This document shows, piece after piece, positions 15,550-22,959 of a DNA stretch of 24,415 nt (the first letter of the stretch is position 1; every line of letters begins with the position of its first letter). Under the pieces are notes generated by a model. The model did not search any database, was not told the DNA's origin, and saw nothing but the letters and a program-made list of their open reading frames with translations. The translations under genes and the position numbers were made by a program. The stretch comes from an uncultured Pseudomonadota bacterium (GTDB taxonomy: Bacteria; Pseudomonadota; Gammaproteobacteria; Steroidobacterales; Steroidobacteraceae): assembly GCA_946479515.1 (NCBI GenBank), contig CAMLGF010000055.1, positions 1 through 24,415 of the forward strand, in the 5' to 3' direction.

Positions 15550-16002
15550 ATGGAACAGAGAATCGAATGGCCGAGGATTGCACCGCGCGGTCTGCAGGCC
15601 ATGCTCGGACTGCAAGGCTACGTGAACCAGGTCGGACTCGAGCACAGCCTGCTCGAGCTCGTGAAGATGCGCGCCTCCCAGATAAATGGCTGCGCCTACT
15701 GCCTCGACATGCATTTCAAGGATGCGACCGCCGCGGGTGAAACGGCGCAACGCCTCTATCTGCTGGATGCGTGGCGAGAAGCGAAGTTTTACAGCGAGCG
15801 CGAGCGGGCGGCGCTGGCCTGGACCGAGGCGCTCACGCTGATCGCCGAGGGCCACGTGCCCGATGCGGTGTACGAGGAAGCGCGCCGGCACTTCAGCGAA
15901 GCGGAACTCGTGAACCTGTCGCTGGCTGTCGTGGCCATCAATGGCTGGAACCGGCTGCAGATCGGGTTCCGCGCCGAGGCCGGCACCTACCAGCCGAAGT
16001 GA
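15550..16002 (+). CDS. Carboxymuconolactone decarboxylase / AhpD-like CxxC protein
   Basis: The 150-residue protein is one all-helical CMD domain. The active-site motif CAYCLDMH gives the redox pair C48 and C51 and the nearby H55, as in AhpD-type peroxidase partners; the preceding LLELVKMRASQINGC helix is diagnostic. ARRHFSEAELVNLSLAVVAINGWNRL is the second conserved helix pair. GAGGAG five bases before the ATG at 15550 fixes the start; the ATG 24 bases upstream has no good site. Family members reduce peroxides through the cysteine pair, or act as decarboxylases when the cysteines are absent. Here the redox role is favoured. It has its own ECF41 promoter and is the standard ECF41 target. Its stop abuts the stop of the convergent propeller gene. 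Confidence 0.93.
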   Translation: MEQRIEWPRIAPRGLQAMLGLQGYVNQVGLEHSLLELVKMRASQINGCAYCLDMHFKDATAAGETAQRLYLLDAWREAKFYSERERAALAWTEALTLIAEGHVPDAVYEEARRHFSEAELVNLSLAVVAINGWNRLQIGFRAEAGTYQPK

Positions 16003-16638
16003 TCAACTCTTCTCGCGCCTGACGGCGCGCAGCCTGCCCGTGCCGCCGCCGCCGCAGAAGAATGTGTCGGCGCCGTCGGACTCGATGCCGCTCACGGTGA
16101 TGCCCGCCGGCAGTTGCAGCGTCTCGACGACCTCGCCGGACCGGGCATCCACGCGGCGCAGCTCGCTCTCGTCGCCTTCCCAGGTGGCGTGCCACAGTTC
16201 GTCGCCCACCCAGGTGACGCCGGTGACGAAGCGATTGGACTCGAGGGTGCGCAGCACCTTGCCGGTGGCGGGATCCACCTGGTGAATCCTGCGGGCGCGG
16301 TACTCGCCCACCCACAGCGAGCCTTCCGCCCAGGCCATGCCAGAATCCCCACCGTTGCCGGGCGCGGGGATGGTAGATAGAACCTCGCCGGTGTGCGGGT
16401 CGACCTTCTGGATGCGGCTCTCGGCGATCTGGTAGAGATGTTTGCCGTCGAAGGCCGTGCCGGCATGCGCCGGCACGGCGAGCGAGCGCCGCACCTGGCC
16501 CGTCGCGGGGTCGATGGCATTGAGATTGTCGCCGCATGCGACCCAGACATTGCTGCCGTCGAAGGACACTCCGCCGACGTTGGTGCCGTCGGGAAAAGGC
16601 GCGAATTCGCGCACGACCTTGGCTGCGGATTTCTTCAT
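16003..16638 (-). CDS. Small beta-propeller protein (YncE/glutamine cyclotransferase-like repeats)
   Basis: The product is 211 residues with about five repeats of 40-45 residues. Each has a G-x-LW/VWV strand and an ending like VDPATGKVLRTL (IDPATGQVRRSL, VDPHTGEVLSTI, VDPATGKVLRTL, VDARSGEVVETL). This is the blade pattern of YncE, Vgb and glutaminyl cyclotransferase-like propellers. There is no signal peptide, so it is probably cytoplasmic, unlike most YncE proteins. The count is low for a closed propeller; it may be a five-bladed form or a dimer. AGGAG seven bases upstream supports the ATG. It converges on the ECF41 target gene with no gap between stops. Its function is unknown. A metal-dependent lactonase or a binding role are options without direct evidence. 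Confidence 0.85.
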   Translation of the reverse strand: MKKSAAKVVREFAPFPDGTNVGGVSFDGSNVWVACGDNLNAIDPATGQVRRSLAVPAHAGTAFDGKHLYQIAESRIQKVDPHTGEVLSTIPAPGNGGDSGMAWAEGSLWVGEYRARRIHQVDPATGKVLRTLESNRFVTGVTWVGDELWHATWEGDESELRRVDARSGEVVETLQLPAGITVSGIESDGADTFFCGGGGTGRLRAVRREKS

Positions 16639-16664
16639 CGCGGGCTCCTGTGCTGCCGGCGATC

Positions 16665-17885
16665 TTAGCCGGGCGGCAGCGGAGCCGGGAGTAACAAGGT
16701 GGTCGCGATTCCGGGCAGCGGCGGCGTCATCCAGCGGCGCGCACGCCCGGCGCCGAAGGCCTGCACCTTGCCGCCGGCGGCCAACCCGTCGAGCGCGCGT
16801 TGCACGCTGCGTTGGCTCACGCCCAGGGCGAGCGCGAGCGCCGAGGTCGACCAGGACTCACCATCCGCGAGGAAGGCCAGCACCGCGGCGTGTTCCTCCT
16901 CGACCGGGCGCGCGAGCACGGCGACCTCACGCGCCGTGAGCGGCTGCAATCTGAAGCCGGCGTCCGTGGCCGCGATGCCCGCCAGCGGCGCGATGGCCTT
17001 GCGCAGGCGACCCATCTCCACGCGCAGCCGTGCGCGCAGGGACTCATCGGCCGTCGGAATCCGGAAGGCGCGCCGCACGAGCTCGTCGCGTGTCGCGTCA
17101 GCGGGCCAGGCTTCGGCCAGTACGCGCGCCAGGGTGAACAACAGCGGGCGGCCCGCGAGAGCGGCGACCTGGCCGGGCGCGCGCACCGCGAATCGGCAGG
17201 CATCGACGATCAACGTGGGGGAGGCGAACAGGCGTTCCACTTCGGCGAGGCGCAGCAGTCGCGATGGTCCGGGCGCGACCAGCCTGGCGACGGGCGCGGC
17301 CAGGATCCGCGCGGCGCTCTCCACCTCGGCGCGCAATGCGGGAATGCCGGCGTGGCGTGCGGCGGCGGTGGCGCGCACCAGCGCCGACCTCGCCAGCGAA
17401 GCGCGCAGCCGGCGTATGGCGATGCCCGCGACGATGAGCTCATGCGTGGCGCGCAGCGCGGGCGTCAGCGCGGTGCGGTCGACGCGGATGAGCAGCGCGT
17501 CGGCATCGTCGAGTCGGCCGATCAGCAGCAACCGGCGGATTTCCAGATAGCGGGCGTGCGCGGCGTTCGCGCGGTCACCGTGCTTTTCGAGCACGCGGCG
17601 CGCGGCATCGAGCCGGCGAGGTGGCCAGCCGAGATCGCGCGAGGCCAGTGCCAGTTCGGCTTCCGCCACCACGCAGCGTGCGCGCGCCACGGCCTCGCGT
17701 GGGCCGAAGGCGCGCGTGGCCGCGCGCAGCAATTCCTTGGCGCGCGCGAACTCGCCGAGCTGGGCCATGGCGATGCCGCGCAGCGCCAGCGCCGCGGCGT
17801 CCTTGCGCAGCGTGATGTGGTTGAGTGCACCCAGGGGATCGCCCGCCGCCAACGCGCGTGCCGCCGCGATGATCAGCGAGTCCAC
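16665..17885 (-). CDS. Transcriptional regulator with helical repeats, OmpR-like winged helix and C-terminal HTH
   Basis: The product is 406 residues from a GTG start. The N-terminal part (about 1-200) is alanine/leucine-rich paired helices resembling TPR repeats (ALALRGIAMAQLGEFARAKELL). A middle segment (about 245-325) reads as an OmpR/SARP-type winged helix: TRDELVRRAF, then RLRVEMGRLRKAI and a closing GFRLQP hairpin. A second helix-turn-helix follows near residues 345-385 (ALALALGVSQRSVQRALDGL) and the tail is proline-rich. The GTG is preceded by GGGA; an upstream in-frame ATG at 17954 would push the start into the neighbouring promoter. It is divergent from the DUF899-DUF2182 pair across 83 bases, which makes that pair its probable target. 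A ligand might bind the helical repeats (inference). Confidence 0.82.
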   Translation of the reverse strand: MDSLIIAAARALAAGDPLGALNHITLRKDAAALALRGIAMAQLGEFARAKELLRAATRAFGPREAVARARCVVAEAELALASRDLGWPPRRLDAARRVLEKHGDRANAAHARYLEIRRLLLIGRLDDADALLIRVDRTALTPALRATHELIVAGIAIRRLRASLARSALVRATAAARHAGIPALRAEVESAARILAAPVARLVAPGPSRLLRLAEVERLFASPTLIVDACRFAVRAPGQVAALAGRPLLFTLARVLAEAWPADATRDELVRRAFRIPTADESLRARLRVEMGRLRKAIAPLAGIAATDAGFRLQPLTAREVAVLARPVEEEHAAVLAFLADGESWSTSALALALGVSQRSVQRALDGLAAGGKVQAFGAGRARRWMTPPLPGIATTLLLPAPLPPG

Positions 17886-17968
17886 TGGAATCCCGACACA
17901 GATGTCACTCCCATTGGTGCGCGCCCGGCGCCTAGATTGGCCACAGGCCCACACAAAAGGAAAGCCTC
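17886..17968. promoter_or_regulatory. Divergent control region between dual-HTH regulator and DUF899 gene
   Basis: This 83-base gap must hold promoters for both directions. It contains a small inverted repeat GACA-N4-TGTC (17895-17906) and, overlapping it, TGTCACT-N16-CGGC (17903-17929), which is two bases away from the ECF41 promoter motif. AAAGGAAAG just before the ATG at 17969 is the ribosome site. No clear sigma-70 promoter is seen. Confidence 0.4.
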
Positions 17969-18772
17969 ATGACTCATGAGATTGTCACACGCGAGATTGT
18001 CACACGCGATCAGTGGTTGAAGGCGCGGCGCGAACTGCTGCTGGCCGAGAAGGAGCACACGCGCCAGTCCGACGAACTCGCCCGCCGCCGCCAGGCGCTG
18101 CCCTGGGTGCGCATCGAGACGGACTATGTCTTCGACACCGAGAAGGGCAAGGCATCGCTCGCGGACCTGTTCCGTGGCCGCTCTCAGCTGCTCGTCTATC
18201 ATTTCATGTTCGGCCCCTCGTGGGCGCAGGGCTGCCCATCCTGCTCGGCCATTGCCGATGGCTTCGATGGCATCGCCGTGCATCTCGAGAACCACGGCGT
18301 CGCCCTGACGGCGGTGTCGCGCGCGCCCCTGCCCAAACTACTGGCGTATCGCCGGCGCATGCGCTGGAGCTTCCCCTGGGCCTCGGCCGGCGATGGCGCC
18401 TTTGCCTTCGACTTCAACGTGAGCTTCAGCGAGGAGCAGCAGCGCGCCGGTACCATCGAATACAACTACGCGCGCAACCGCCATGCGCTCGACCAGATCG
18501 AGGACGTGCCGCCCGTGGTGGCGGAAATCGCCGCGGGCGTCGGCACAGATGCGGCCAGCTTCGGCCGCGACCGTCCGGGCATGAGCGCCTTCATCCGGCA
18601 GGGCGGCGAGATCTACCACACGTATTCCACCTACGCGCGCGGGCTCGATCCGCTGTGGAACATGTATCAGTGGCTGGATCGCGCCCCGCTGGGTCGCAAC
18701 GAGAGCGGCGTCTGGTGGAAGCGCAACGACGAGTACGGCGCGGCGCCGGCGCGCGCGGCGAGCCTGGCGTGA
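17969..18772 (+). CDS. DUF899 family thioredoxin-like protein
   Basis: The product is 267 residues. After an N-terminal helix (WLKARRELLLAEKEHTRQSDELARRR) comes the conserved LPWVRIETDYVFDTEKG entry to a thioredoxin-like fold, then LLVYHFMFGPSWAQGCPSCSAIADGFDG with a CPSC pair at C89 and C92. The C-terminal YHTYSTYARGLD segment is also typical. No export signal, so cytoplasmic. The family is annotated as thioredoxin-like but its reaction is not established. The GGAAAG ribosome site supports the ATG. Residues 4-13 are a perfect duplication EIVTR-EIVTR from a 15-base tandem repeat. The stop overlaps the DUF2182 start (GTGA), so the two are translationally coupled. A dual-HTH regulator is divergent. 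Confidence 0.92.
   Translation: MTHEIVTREIVTRDQWLKARRELLLAEKEHTRQSDELARRRQALPWVRIETDYVFDTEKGKASLADLFRGRSQLLVYHFMFGPSWAQGCPSCSAIADGFDGIAVHLENHGVALTAVSRAPLPKLLAYRRRMRWSFPWASAGDGAFAFDFNVSFSEEQQRAGTIEYNYARNRHALDQIEDVPPVVAEIAAGVGTDAASFGRDRPGMSAFIRQGGEIYHTYSTYARGLDPLWNMYQWLDRAPLGRNESGVWWKRNDEYGAAPARAASLA
17978..18007 (+). repeat. Perfect 15-base tandem duplication inside the DUF899 gene
   Basis: GAGATTGTCACACGC occurs twice in direct succession (17978-17992 and 17993-18007). It keeps frame and encodes EIVTR twice at residues 4-13. The second copy leads into the conserved part of the protein, so the extra copy is probably a recent in-frame slippage event that the N-terminus tolerates. Confidence 0.95.
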
Positions 18773-19524
18773 CCTTCGACCGTACCGGAGCATGGGCGGC
18801 GCTGGTGTTCGTCATCAGCGCCGCCGTCACGGTGCACGAGTGTGGCGCCATGTCCGCGATGCCGGGCATGGACATGCCGGGCGGCTGGGTGATGTCCATG
18901 GCCTGGATGCGCATGGCCGGGCAAGGCTGGCCGGAGCAGGCGGCCGTGTTCCTCGGCATGTGGGCGGTGATGATGATCGCGATGATGATGCCGGTGCTCG
19001 CGCCGTGGTTGGTTCGCTGTCGGCGCGGCGGTACCGACCCGGGTCGCGTCGCCTGGATGGCCGCCGGCTATTTCTCGGTGTGGCTGCTGCTCGGCATCCT
19101 CCTCTATCCACTGGGAGTCACGTTCGCCGATGGGACCATGCGCTTCCCGGCGCTCGCGCGCGCCGTGCCCGCGGCCGCGGCGGTGGTGGTGATGCTGGCG
19201 GGAGCGCTGCAGTTCACGGCGTGGAAGGCACGGCTGCTGGTCGGTTGCCGCGAGCACGGGGGCTGCGGTCACGATTCGACGGCAAACTACCGCGTCGCCT
19301 GGAGGACGGGTGTGCAGAACGGCTGGCGCTGCGTGCGCTGTTGCGCCGGTCCCACGGCGGTGCTGCTGGTGCTCGGCGTGATGGATCTCGGCGCGATGGC
19401 GCTGGTCACCGCGGCCATTGCCGCCGAGCGGCTGATGGCGGCGCCGGCCGTGGCGCGCGGCGTCGGCTGCGCCGCCGTGCTCGGCGGGCTGTGCATGCTC
19501 GGCGGGGCCCTGGCCGTGCAGTAG
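18769..19524 (+). CDS. DUF2182 integral membrane protein, methionine- and cysteine-rich
   Basis: The product is 251 residues with about six membrane helices (about 8-26, 57-80, 95-117, 132-150, 195-218, 230-249). A methionine-rich loop (residues 28-49, MSAMPGMDMPGG onward) and a methionine-rich helix (MWAVMMIAMMMP, 64-75) are striking. Cysteines sit at C160 and C166 (GCREHGGCG) and at C188, C191 and C192 (RCVRCC). These fit DUF2182, annotated as predicted metal-binding membrane proteins; copper(I) is the natural guess from Met and Cys ligands, but is unproven. The GTG start overlaps the DUF899 stop by four bases. With a CxxC partner and a dedicated regulator, a role in metal or thiol handling at the membrane is plausible. 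It ends ten bases before a convergent gene. Confidence 0.9.
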   Translation: MTFDRTGAWAALVFVISAAVTVHECGAMSAMPGMDMPGGWVMSMAWMRMAGQGWPEQAAVFLGMWAVMMIAMMMPVLAPWLVRCRRGGTDPGRVAWMAAGYFSVWLLLGILLYPLGVTFADGTMRFPALARAVPAAAAVVVMLAGALQFTAWKARLLVGCREHGGCGHDSTANYRVAWRTGVQNGWRCVRCCAGPTAVLLVLGVMDLGAMALVTAAIAAERLMAAPAVARGVGCAAVLGGLCMLGGALAVQ

Positions 19525-19534
19525 TCGCCGGCAC

Positions 19535-20002
19535 TCAGTCCCGCGAATACACACCGACCACGTCGGCCTCGGCGATGGAATTGTCGAGCGCTGCCGCCAA
19601 CACGTCGCCGGCACTGGCGTCGTCCGGAATCTCGAGCCGGTCGACGTTCAGCGCGAACAGCCGGAAGTGGTAGTGATGCATGCCATGGCCCGGCGGTGGC
19701 TGCGGTCCGTCGTAGTGCGCATTGCCAAAGTCGTTGGTGGCCTGGCGGATCGGCGAGCCGAGCTCGCCGGAGCCCGCGCCTTCGCCCAGCCAGCTCGTGT
19801 CCGGCGCAATGTCATACGCGGCCCAGTGACGAAACACGCCTTTGGGCGCATCCGGATCCTCGACGATGAGCGCGAAGCTGCGCGTGTCGGCGGGCGCGCC
19901 GGACCATTCGACGCGTGGCGAGAGGTTGCCGCCCTGGCGGGTGAACTGATCGGGTATGCGCTGGCGCGGTGCGAACGCCGGTGTTTCGATGTGCATGCTC
20001 AT
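19535..20002 (-). CDS. YbhB/YbcL-type PEBP (Raf kinase inhibitor-like) protein
   Basis: The product is 155 residues, the normal length of bacterial phosphatidylethanolamine-binding-protein relatives. Diagnostic segments are NLSPRVEWSGAPADTRSFAL, the EDPDAP motif at 48-53, FRHWAAYDI with H59, and GPQPPPGHGMHHYHFRLFAL, which together form the conserved anion-binding pocket. There is no signal peptide, so cytoplasmic. E. coli YbhB and YbcL have no firmly known reaction. Two ATG codons six bases apart (20002 and 19996) could start it; neither has a strong ribosome site. It converges on the DUF2182 gene and is divergent from the acetyltransferase gene across about 117 bases, in which I see no clear operator. 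Confidence 0.93.
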   Translation of the reverse strand: MSMHIETPAFAPRQRIPDQFTRQGGNLSPRVEWSGAPADTRSFALIVEDPDAPKGVFRHWAAYDIAPDTSWLGEGAGSGELGSPIRQATNDFGNAHYDGPQPPPGHGMHHYHFRLFALNVDRLEIPDDASAGDVLAAALDNSIAEADVVGVYSRD

Positions 20003-20119
20003 GAGGCGCGAGCCTGCGGCAGCGGTGCGCTCACCGTCATTCGGCCGGCGCCGCCCCTGCGGCGTCGCAGGCTTCCGATGGCGGCTCCGGTACACTCCTA
20101 CGCGCGTGAGAAGACTCGA

Positions 20120-20620
20120 ATGACCCGCGTCGCCATTTCCGCCGGTTCCGTGCGCGACGTCCGTGCGCTCGCGGCGCTGCGCAGCGCGGTGGCGCGGGAC
20201 ATGACCCAGCAGCACGGCCCCGGACCCTGGTCCACGCCTGCCAGCAAGGCGCTGGTGCTGCGCCAGATGCGGGCGACCCATGTGCTCGTCGCGCGGCAGG
20301 CAGAGGACATCGTCGGCACCGTACGGCTCATCCCGGCGCGCCAGGGTATGTTCGACTTCAGTGCCTTCACTCCCGCGGCACTCGCGCTGTACGTCATCGG
20401 GCTCGCGGTGTCGCCGCACTGCCAGGGCGAAGGCGTGGGCCGGGAGCTGATGGCAGCCGCCAAGCAGGTCGCGCGCGCCTGGCCCGCCGACGCCCTGTGG
20501 CTCGATACCTACGCGCATGCCGCCGGCGCCGGGCCGTTCTACGAGAAGTGCGGGTTCCGGCGCGTGGGCGTGGGCAGCATCAATCGCGCGTCGCTGGCCT
20601 TTTACGAGTGGCGCCCCTGA
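20120..20620 (+). CDS. GNAT-family N-acetyltransferase
   Basis: The product is 166 residues. Motif A, which binds the acetyl-CoA pyrophosphate, is clear: LAVSPHCQGEGVGRELM with Q102-G-E-G-V-G107 on a strand-turn-helix. Motif B follows as AGAGPFYEKCGFRRVG (136-150). The N-terminal part (SVRDVRALAALRSAV) is the usual first helix. The substrate cannot be inferred; family members acetylate small amines, antibiotics or protein N-termini. GAGAAG about eight bases before the ATG supports this start. It stands alone, ends nine bases before the stop of the convergent oxidoreductase gene, and shares its upstream region with the PEBP-like gene. Confidence 0.92.
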   Translation: MTRVAISAGSVRDVRALAALRSAVARDMTQQHGPGPWSTPASKALVLRQMRATHVLVARQAEDIVGTVRLIPARQGMFDFSAFTPAALALYVIGLAVSPHCQGEGVGRELMAAAKQVARAWPADALWLDTYAHAAGAGPFYEKCGFRRVGVGSINRASLAFYEWRP

Positions 20621-20629
20621 CCCGGCGGC

Positions 20630-21739
20630 TCATTGCAGTGTGACCACGACCTTGCCGCGCGCATGGCCCGTGCCGAGATACTCCAGCGCGGCGGCTGTCT
20701 GCTCGAGTGGGTAGCGCCGGTCGATCGGCGACTTCAAGCGGCCGTCGCGCGCCAGGTCCGCGAGGTATTCCATGTCGGCCTTGTTCAGCTGCGCGACATA
20801 GAAGGGCAGGTGCTGACCGATGAACAGGCCGGCGAGCGGGCGCGCGACGATCACGCGCGAGATCGGCCCCAGCCAGGGATTGGCCTTGGATCCGCCCACC
20901 GAGACGATGTAGCCGTCGGGCGTTGTCACCTCGCTCAGCGCCGCGTAGCCATGATTGCCGACATTGTCGAGGATGACGTCGTACTTCTCGTCGCGCGTGG
21001 TGAAGTCCTCTTTCGTGTAGTCGATGACGCGATCCGCGCCCAGCGAACGCACCAGCTCGAGATTGCGCGTGCTGCACACGCCGGTGACGTCGGCGCCGAG
21101 CGCCTTGGCGATCTGCACGGCGTACGTGCCCACGCCGCCCGAAGCGCCATTGATGAGCACTCTCTGACCGGCCTCGAGATGCCCATGATCGCGCAGGCCC
21201 TGCAAGGCCGTGATTGCCGCGATGGGCATGGCGGCGGCTTCCTCGAAGGACAGGTTTGCGGGCTTCAATGCGATGCCGCCTTGTTCGCGGCCGAGCGCAT
21301 AGTCGGCGAAGGCCCCACCGGCGCCACCGAATACTTCATCGCCGCGCTTGAAGCGCGTGACGCCCGGGCCCACCGCTTCGATCGTGCCCGCCATGTCGTA
21401 ACCCACGCGCGGATCCTTGGGCGCGCCGATACCACCGGCGAGACGCACTACATAGGGTTGGCCGTTGACCTGGTACCACTGCGCCGGATTGACGCTCGAC
21501 GCATGGACGCGGATGAGCACCTGGCCTTCCTGCGGCACCGGCCTTGGCACGCGCTCCAGACGCAGGTTCCGCACGCCATAGCAGCGCGACAGCACCGCGC
21601 GCATGGTCTGCGAGTCCGCGGAGTCGCCGGGCGCCGCCGCGGGGCAGGGCGAGTCGTACGCCGTCACCATCATCAACGTGGCGATGCCGAGAACCAGCAC
21701 CGACGCCACACCTGCCAATATCTTGTTTCTGAGCTTCAT
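20630..21739 (-). CDS. Zinc-free MDR oxidoreductase (quinone reductase-like) with N-terminal membrane anchor
   Basis: The product is 369 residues. The catalytic part from about residue 46 is a medium-chain dehydrogenase/reductase: a GroES-like domain (VLIRVHASSVNPAQWYQVNG) and a Rossmann domain with NGASGGVG at 197-204 for NAD(P)H. The structural and catalytic zinc cysteines of alcohol dehydrogenases are absent, placing it with zeta-crystallin-like quinone oxidoreductases. Unusually, residues 7-27 form a hydrophobic segment (ILAGVASVLVLGIATLMMV) after KLRNK, so the enzyme is either membrane-anchored or exported. A positively charged N-terminus with no clear cleavage site favours an anchor, with topology unproven. 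A GGGGAG ribosome site supports this ATG and therefore the hydrophobic N-terminus. It is divergent from the LytS-like kinase gene. Confidence 0.9.
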   Translation of the reverse strand: MKLRNKILAGVASVLVLGIATLMMVTAYDSPCPAAAPGDSADSQTMRAVLSRCYGVRNLRLERVPRPVPQEGQVLIRVHASSVNPAQWYQVNGQPYVVRLAGGIGAPKDPRVGYDMAGTIEAVGPGVTRFKRGDEVFGGAGGAFADYALGREQGGIALKPANLSFEEAAAMPIAAITALQGLRDHGHLEAGQRVLINGASGGVGTYAVQIAKALGADVTGVCSTRNLELVRSLGADRVIDYTKEDFTTRDEKYDVILDNVGNHGYAALSEVTTPDGYIVSVGGSKANPWLGPISRVIVARPLAGLFIGQHLPFYVAQLNKADMEYLADLARDGRLKSPIDRRYPLEQTAAALEYLGTGHARGKVVVTLQ

Positions 21740-21891
21740 GAAGGAACTCCCCGTGATCCCGTGCCGTCACTCTGGCGAAACCGGGCGGCGGCTGCAGCCG
21801 CGTGCGACGGGCCACGGTTCCGGCGGATGAGCGGCGACCGGGCACGACGAGCCGCGACCGCGCTCGCGGACACTTGCTCTATAGTGAGGTC
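21740..21891. promoter_or_regulatory. Divergent intergenic region upstream of oxidoreductase and LytS-like kinase
   Basis: This 152-base gap must contain promoters in both directions. It holds one perfect 14-base palindrome, GCGGCTGCAGCCGC (21788-21801), and a GAGGT ribosome site just before the kinase ATG. TATAGT at 21880-21885 resembles a -10 but lies too close to the start codon for a normal leader. I see no other signal. Confidence 0.35.
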
Positions 21892-22959
21892 ATGGCAGCC
21901 ACGGCGAATTCCACGCTTCGCGCGCCGGCTCCGGTTCGCACCGGGTTCCGGCGCGTCTTCGCGTGGTCGCGTTTGCGCTTCATGCTGCCGATCGCCGTGG
22001 GGCTGGGCGTGCTCACCGGCCTGCACACCCGGACACCGCTGCCGGTCGACGTGCTGCGCGCCTGTTTCATGGGCTGCTGGATCCTTCTGGCCTATGGCGT
22101 TCTGGAGACTCGGCCACGGCGTTTGCCGGCGTGGTTGCCGCGAACCGCGCTGCGCCTGATCGGCGTGGTGCTGGCGATTCCGCTCTCCGCCATGATCATG
22201 GCGGCGTTCTATCCACCGGGGCAGAACAGCCTCGGCGCGCTGGTCGGCGCCGGATTGCTGTTCGCTCCGTGGATCGCCATCGCGTCCATCTTCCGCCAGC
22301 GCGACGCGCTCGCGCGCGAGCAGGCCTTCGCGTTCGAGCTCGAACGCAGCGAGTACGAACGGCGCGAGTCCGATGCGCGCCTGCGGCAGCTGCAGGCACA
22401 GGTCGAACCGCATTTTCTCTTCAATACGCTGGCCAACGTGCAGGCGCTGGTGGATTCCGGCTCGCCCCAGGCATCGCAGGTGCTGTCGAGTCTCATCGCC
22501 TATCTACGCGCCGCCGTGCCGCGCATGCATCGGCCGGACTGCGCCGTCGGCGACGAGGTGGACCTGGTGCGCGCGTATCTGCAGATCATGCAGATGCGAA
22601 TGCCCGACCGGTTGCAGTACGTCATCCATCTCGACCCGGCCGTGGCGCGGCAGCAATGTCCGCCCATGGCCCTGCTCACGCTGGTGGAGAACGCCGTCCG
22701 GCATGGCATCGACCCCAGCGAGGCCGGCGGCCGCATCGAGGTCGACGTGTGGATGCGCGACCGGCACTGCGTCATGCGGGTCAGCGATACCGGCGTCGGC
22801 CTCCGGATGGCCGGTCGCGGCCTCGGCACCGGGCTCGCGACCCTGCGCGAGCGGCTCAAGCTCGCGTTTGGTGGCGAGGCGCGACTGTCGCTGGCCGAGA
22901 TCCCGCCGCACGGCGTCTGCGCCGAGATCGTGTTTCCGGTGCGGGAGTCCGCCACGTGA
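21892..22959 (+). CDS. LytS/YehU-type membrane sensor histidine kinase
   Basis: The product is 355 residues. Four membrane helices (about 31-46, 54-71, 87-106, 115-134) form a small sensor without a large periplasmic domain. A short coiled coil (about 137-168) leads to the His_kinase domain with QAQVEPHFLFNTLANVQAL, phosphoacceptor H174. The ATPase part has the N box LVENAVRHGID and the G1 box DTGVGL, followed by a GLGTGLATLRERL block. This is the kinase type that pairs with LytTR response regulators. The ATG has GAGGT four bases upstream. The stop overlaps the start of the response regulator (GTGA), so the two are coupled. The stimulus is unknown; family members sense cell-envelope state or small molecules. 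Confidence 0.95.
   Translation: MAATANSTLRAPAPVRTGFRRVFAWSRLRFMLPIAVGLGVLTGLHTRTPLPVDVLRACFMGCWILLAYGVLETRPRRLPAWLPRTALRLIGVVLAIPLSAMIMAAFYPPGQNSLGALVGAGLLFAPWIAIASIFRQRDALAREQAFAFELERSEYERRESDARLRQLQAQVEPHFLFNTLANVQALVDSGSPQASQVLSSLIAYLRAAVPRMHRPDCAVGDEVDLVRAYLQIMQMRMPDRLQYVIHLDPAVARQQCPPMALLTLVENAVRHGIDPSEAGGRIEVDVWMRDRHCVMRVSDTGVGLRMAGRGLGTGLATLRERLKLAFGGEARLSLAEIPPHGVCAEIVFPVRESAT

Noticed and set aside
17983..18004. Two TGTCACA sequences as possible further ECF41 promoters
   Set aside because: They lie inside the DUF899 coding repeat and neither is followed by CGTC at 15-17 bases.
21874..21885. TTGCTC and TATAGT as a promoter for the LytS-like kinase gene
   Set aside because: The elements abut each other and would place the transcription start at the start codon, although a ribosome site is present.
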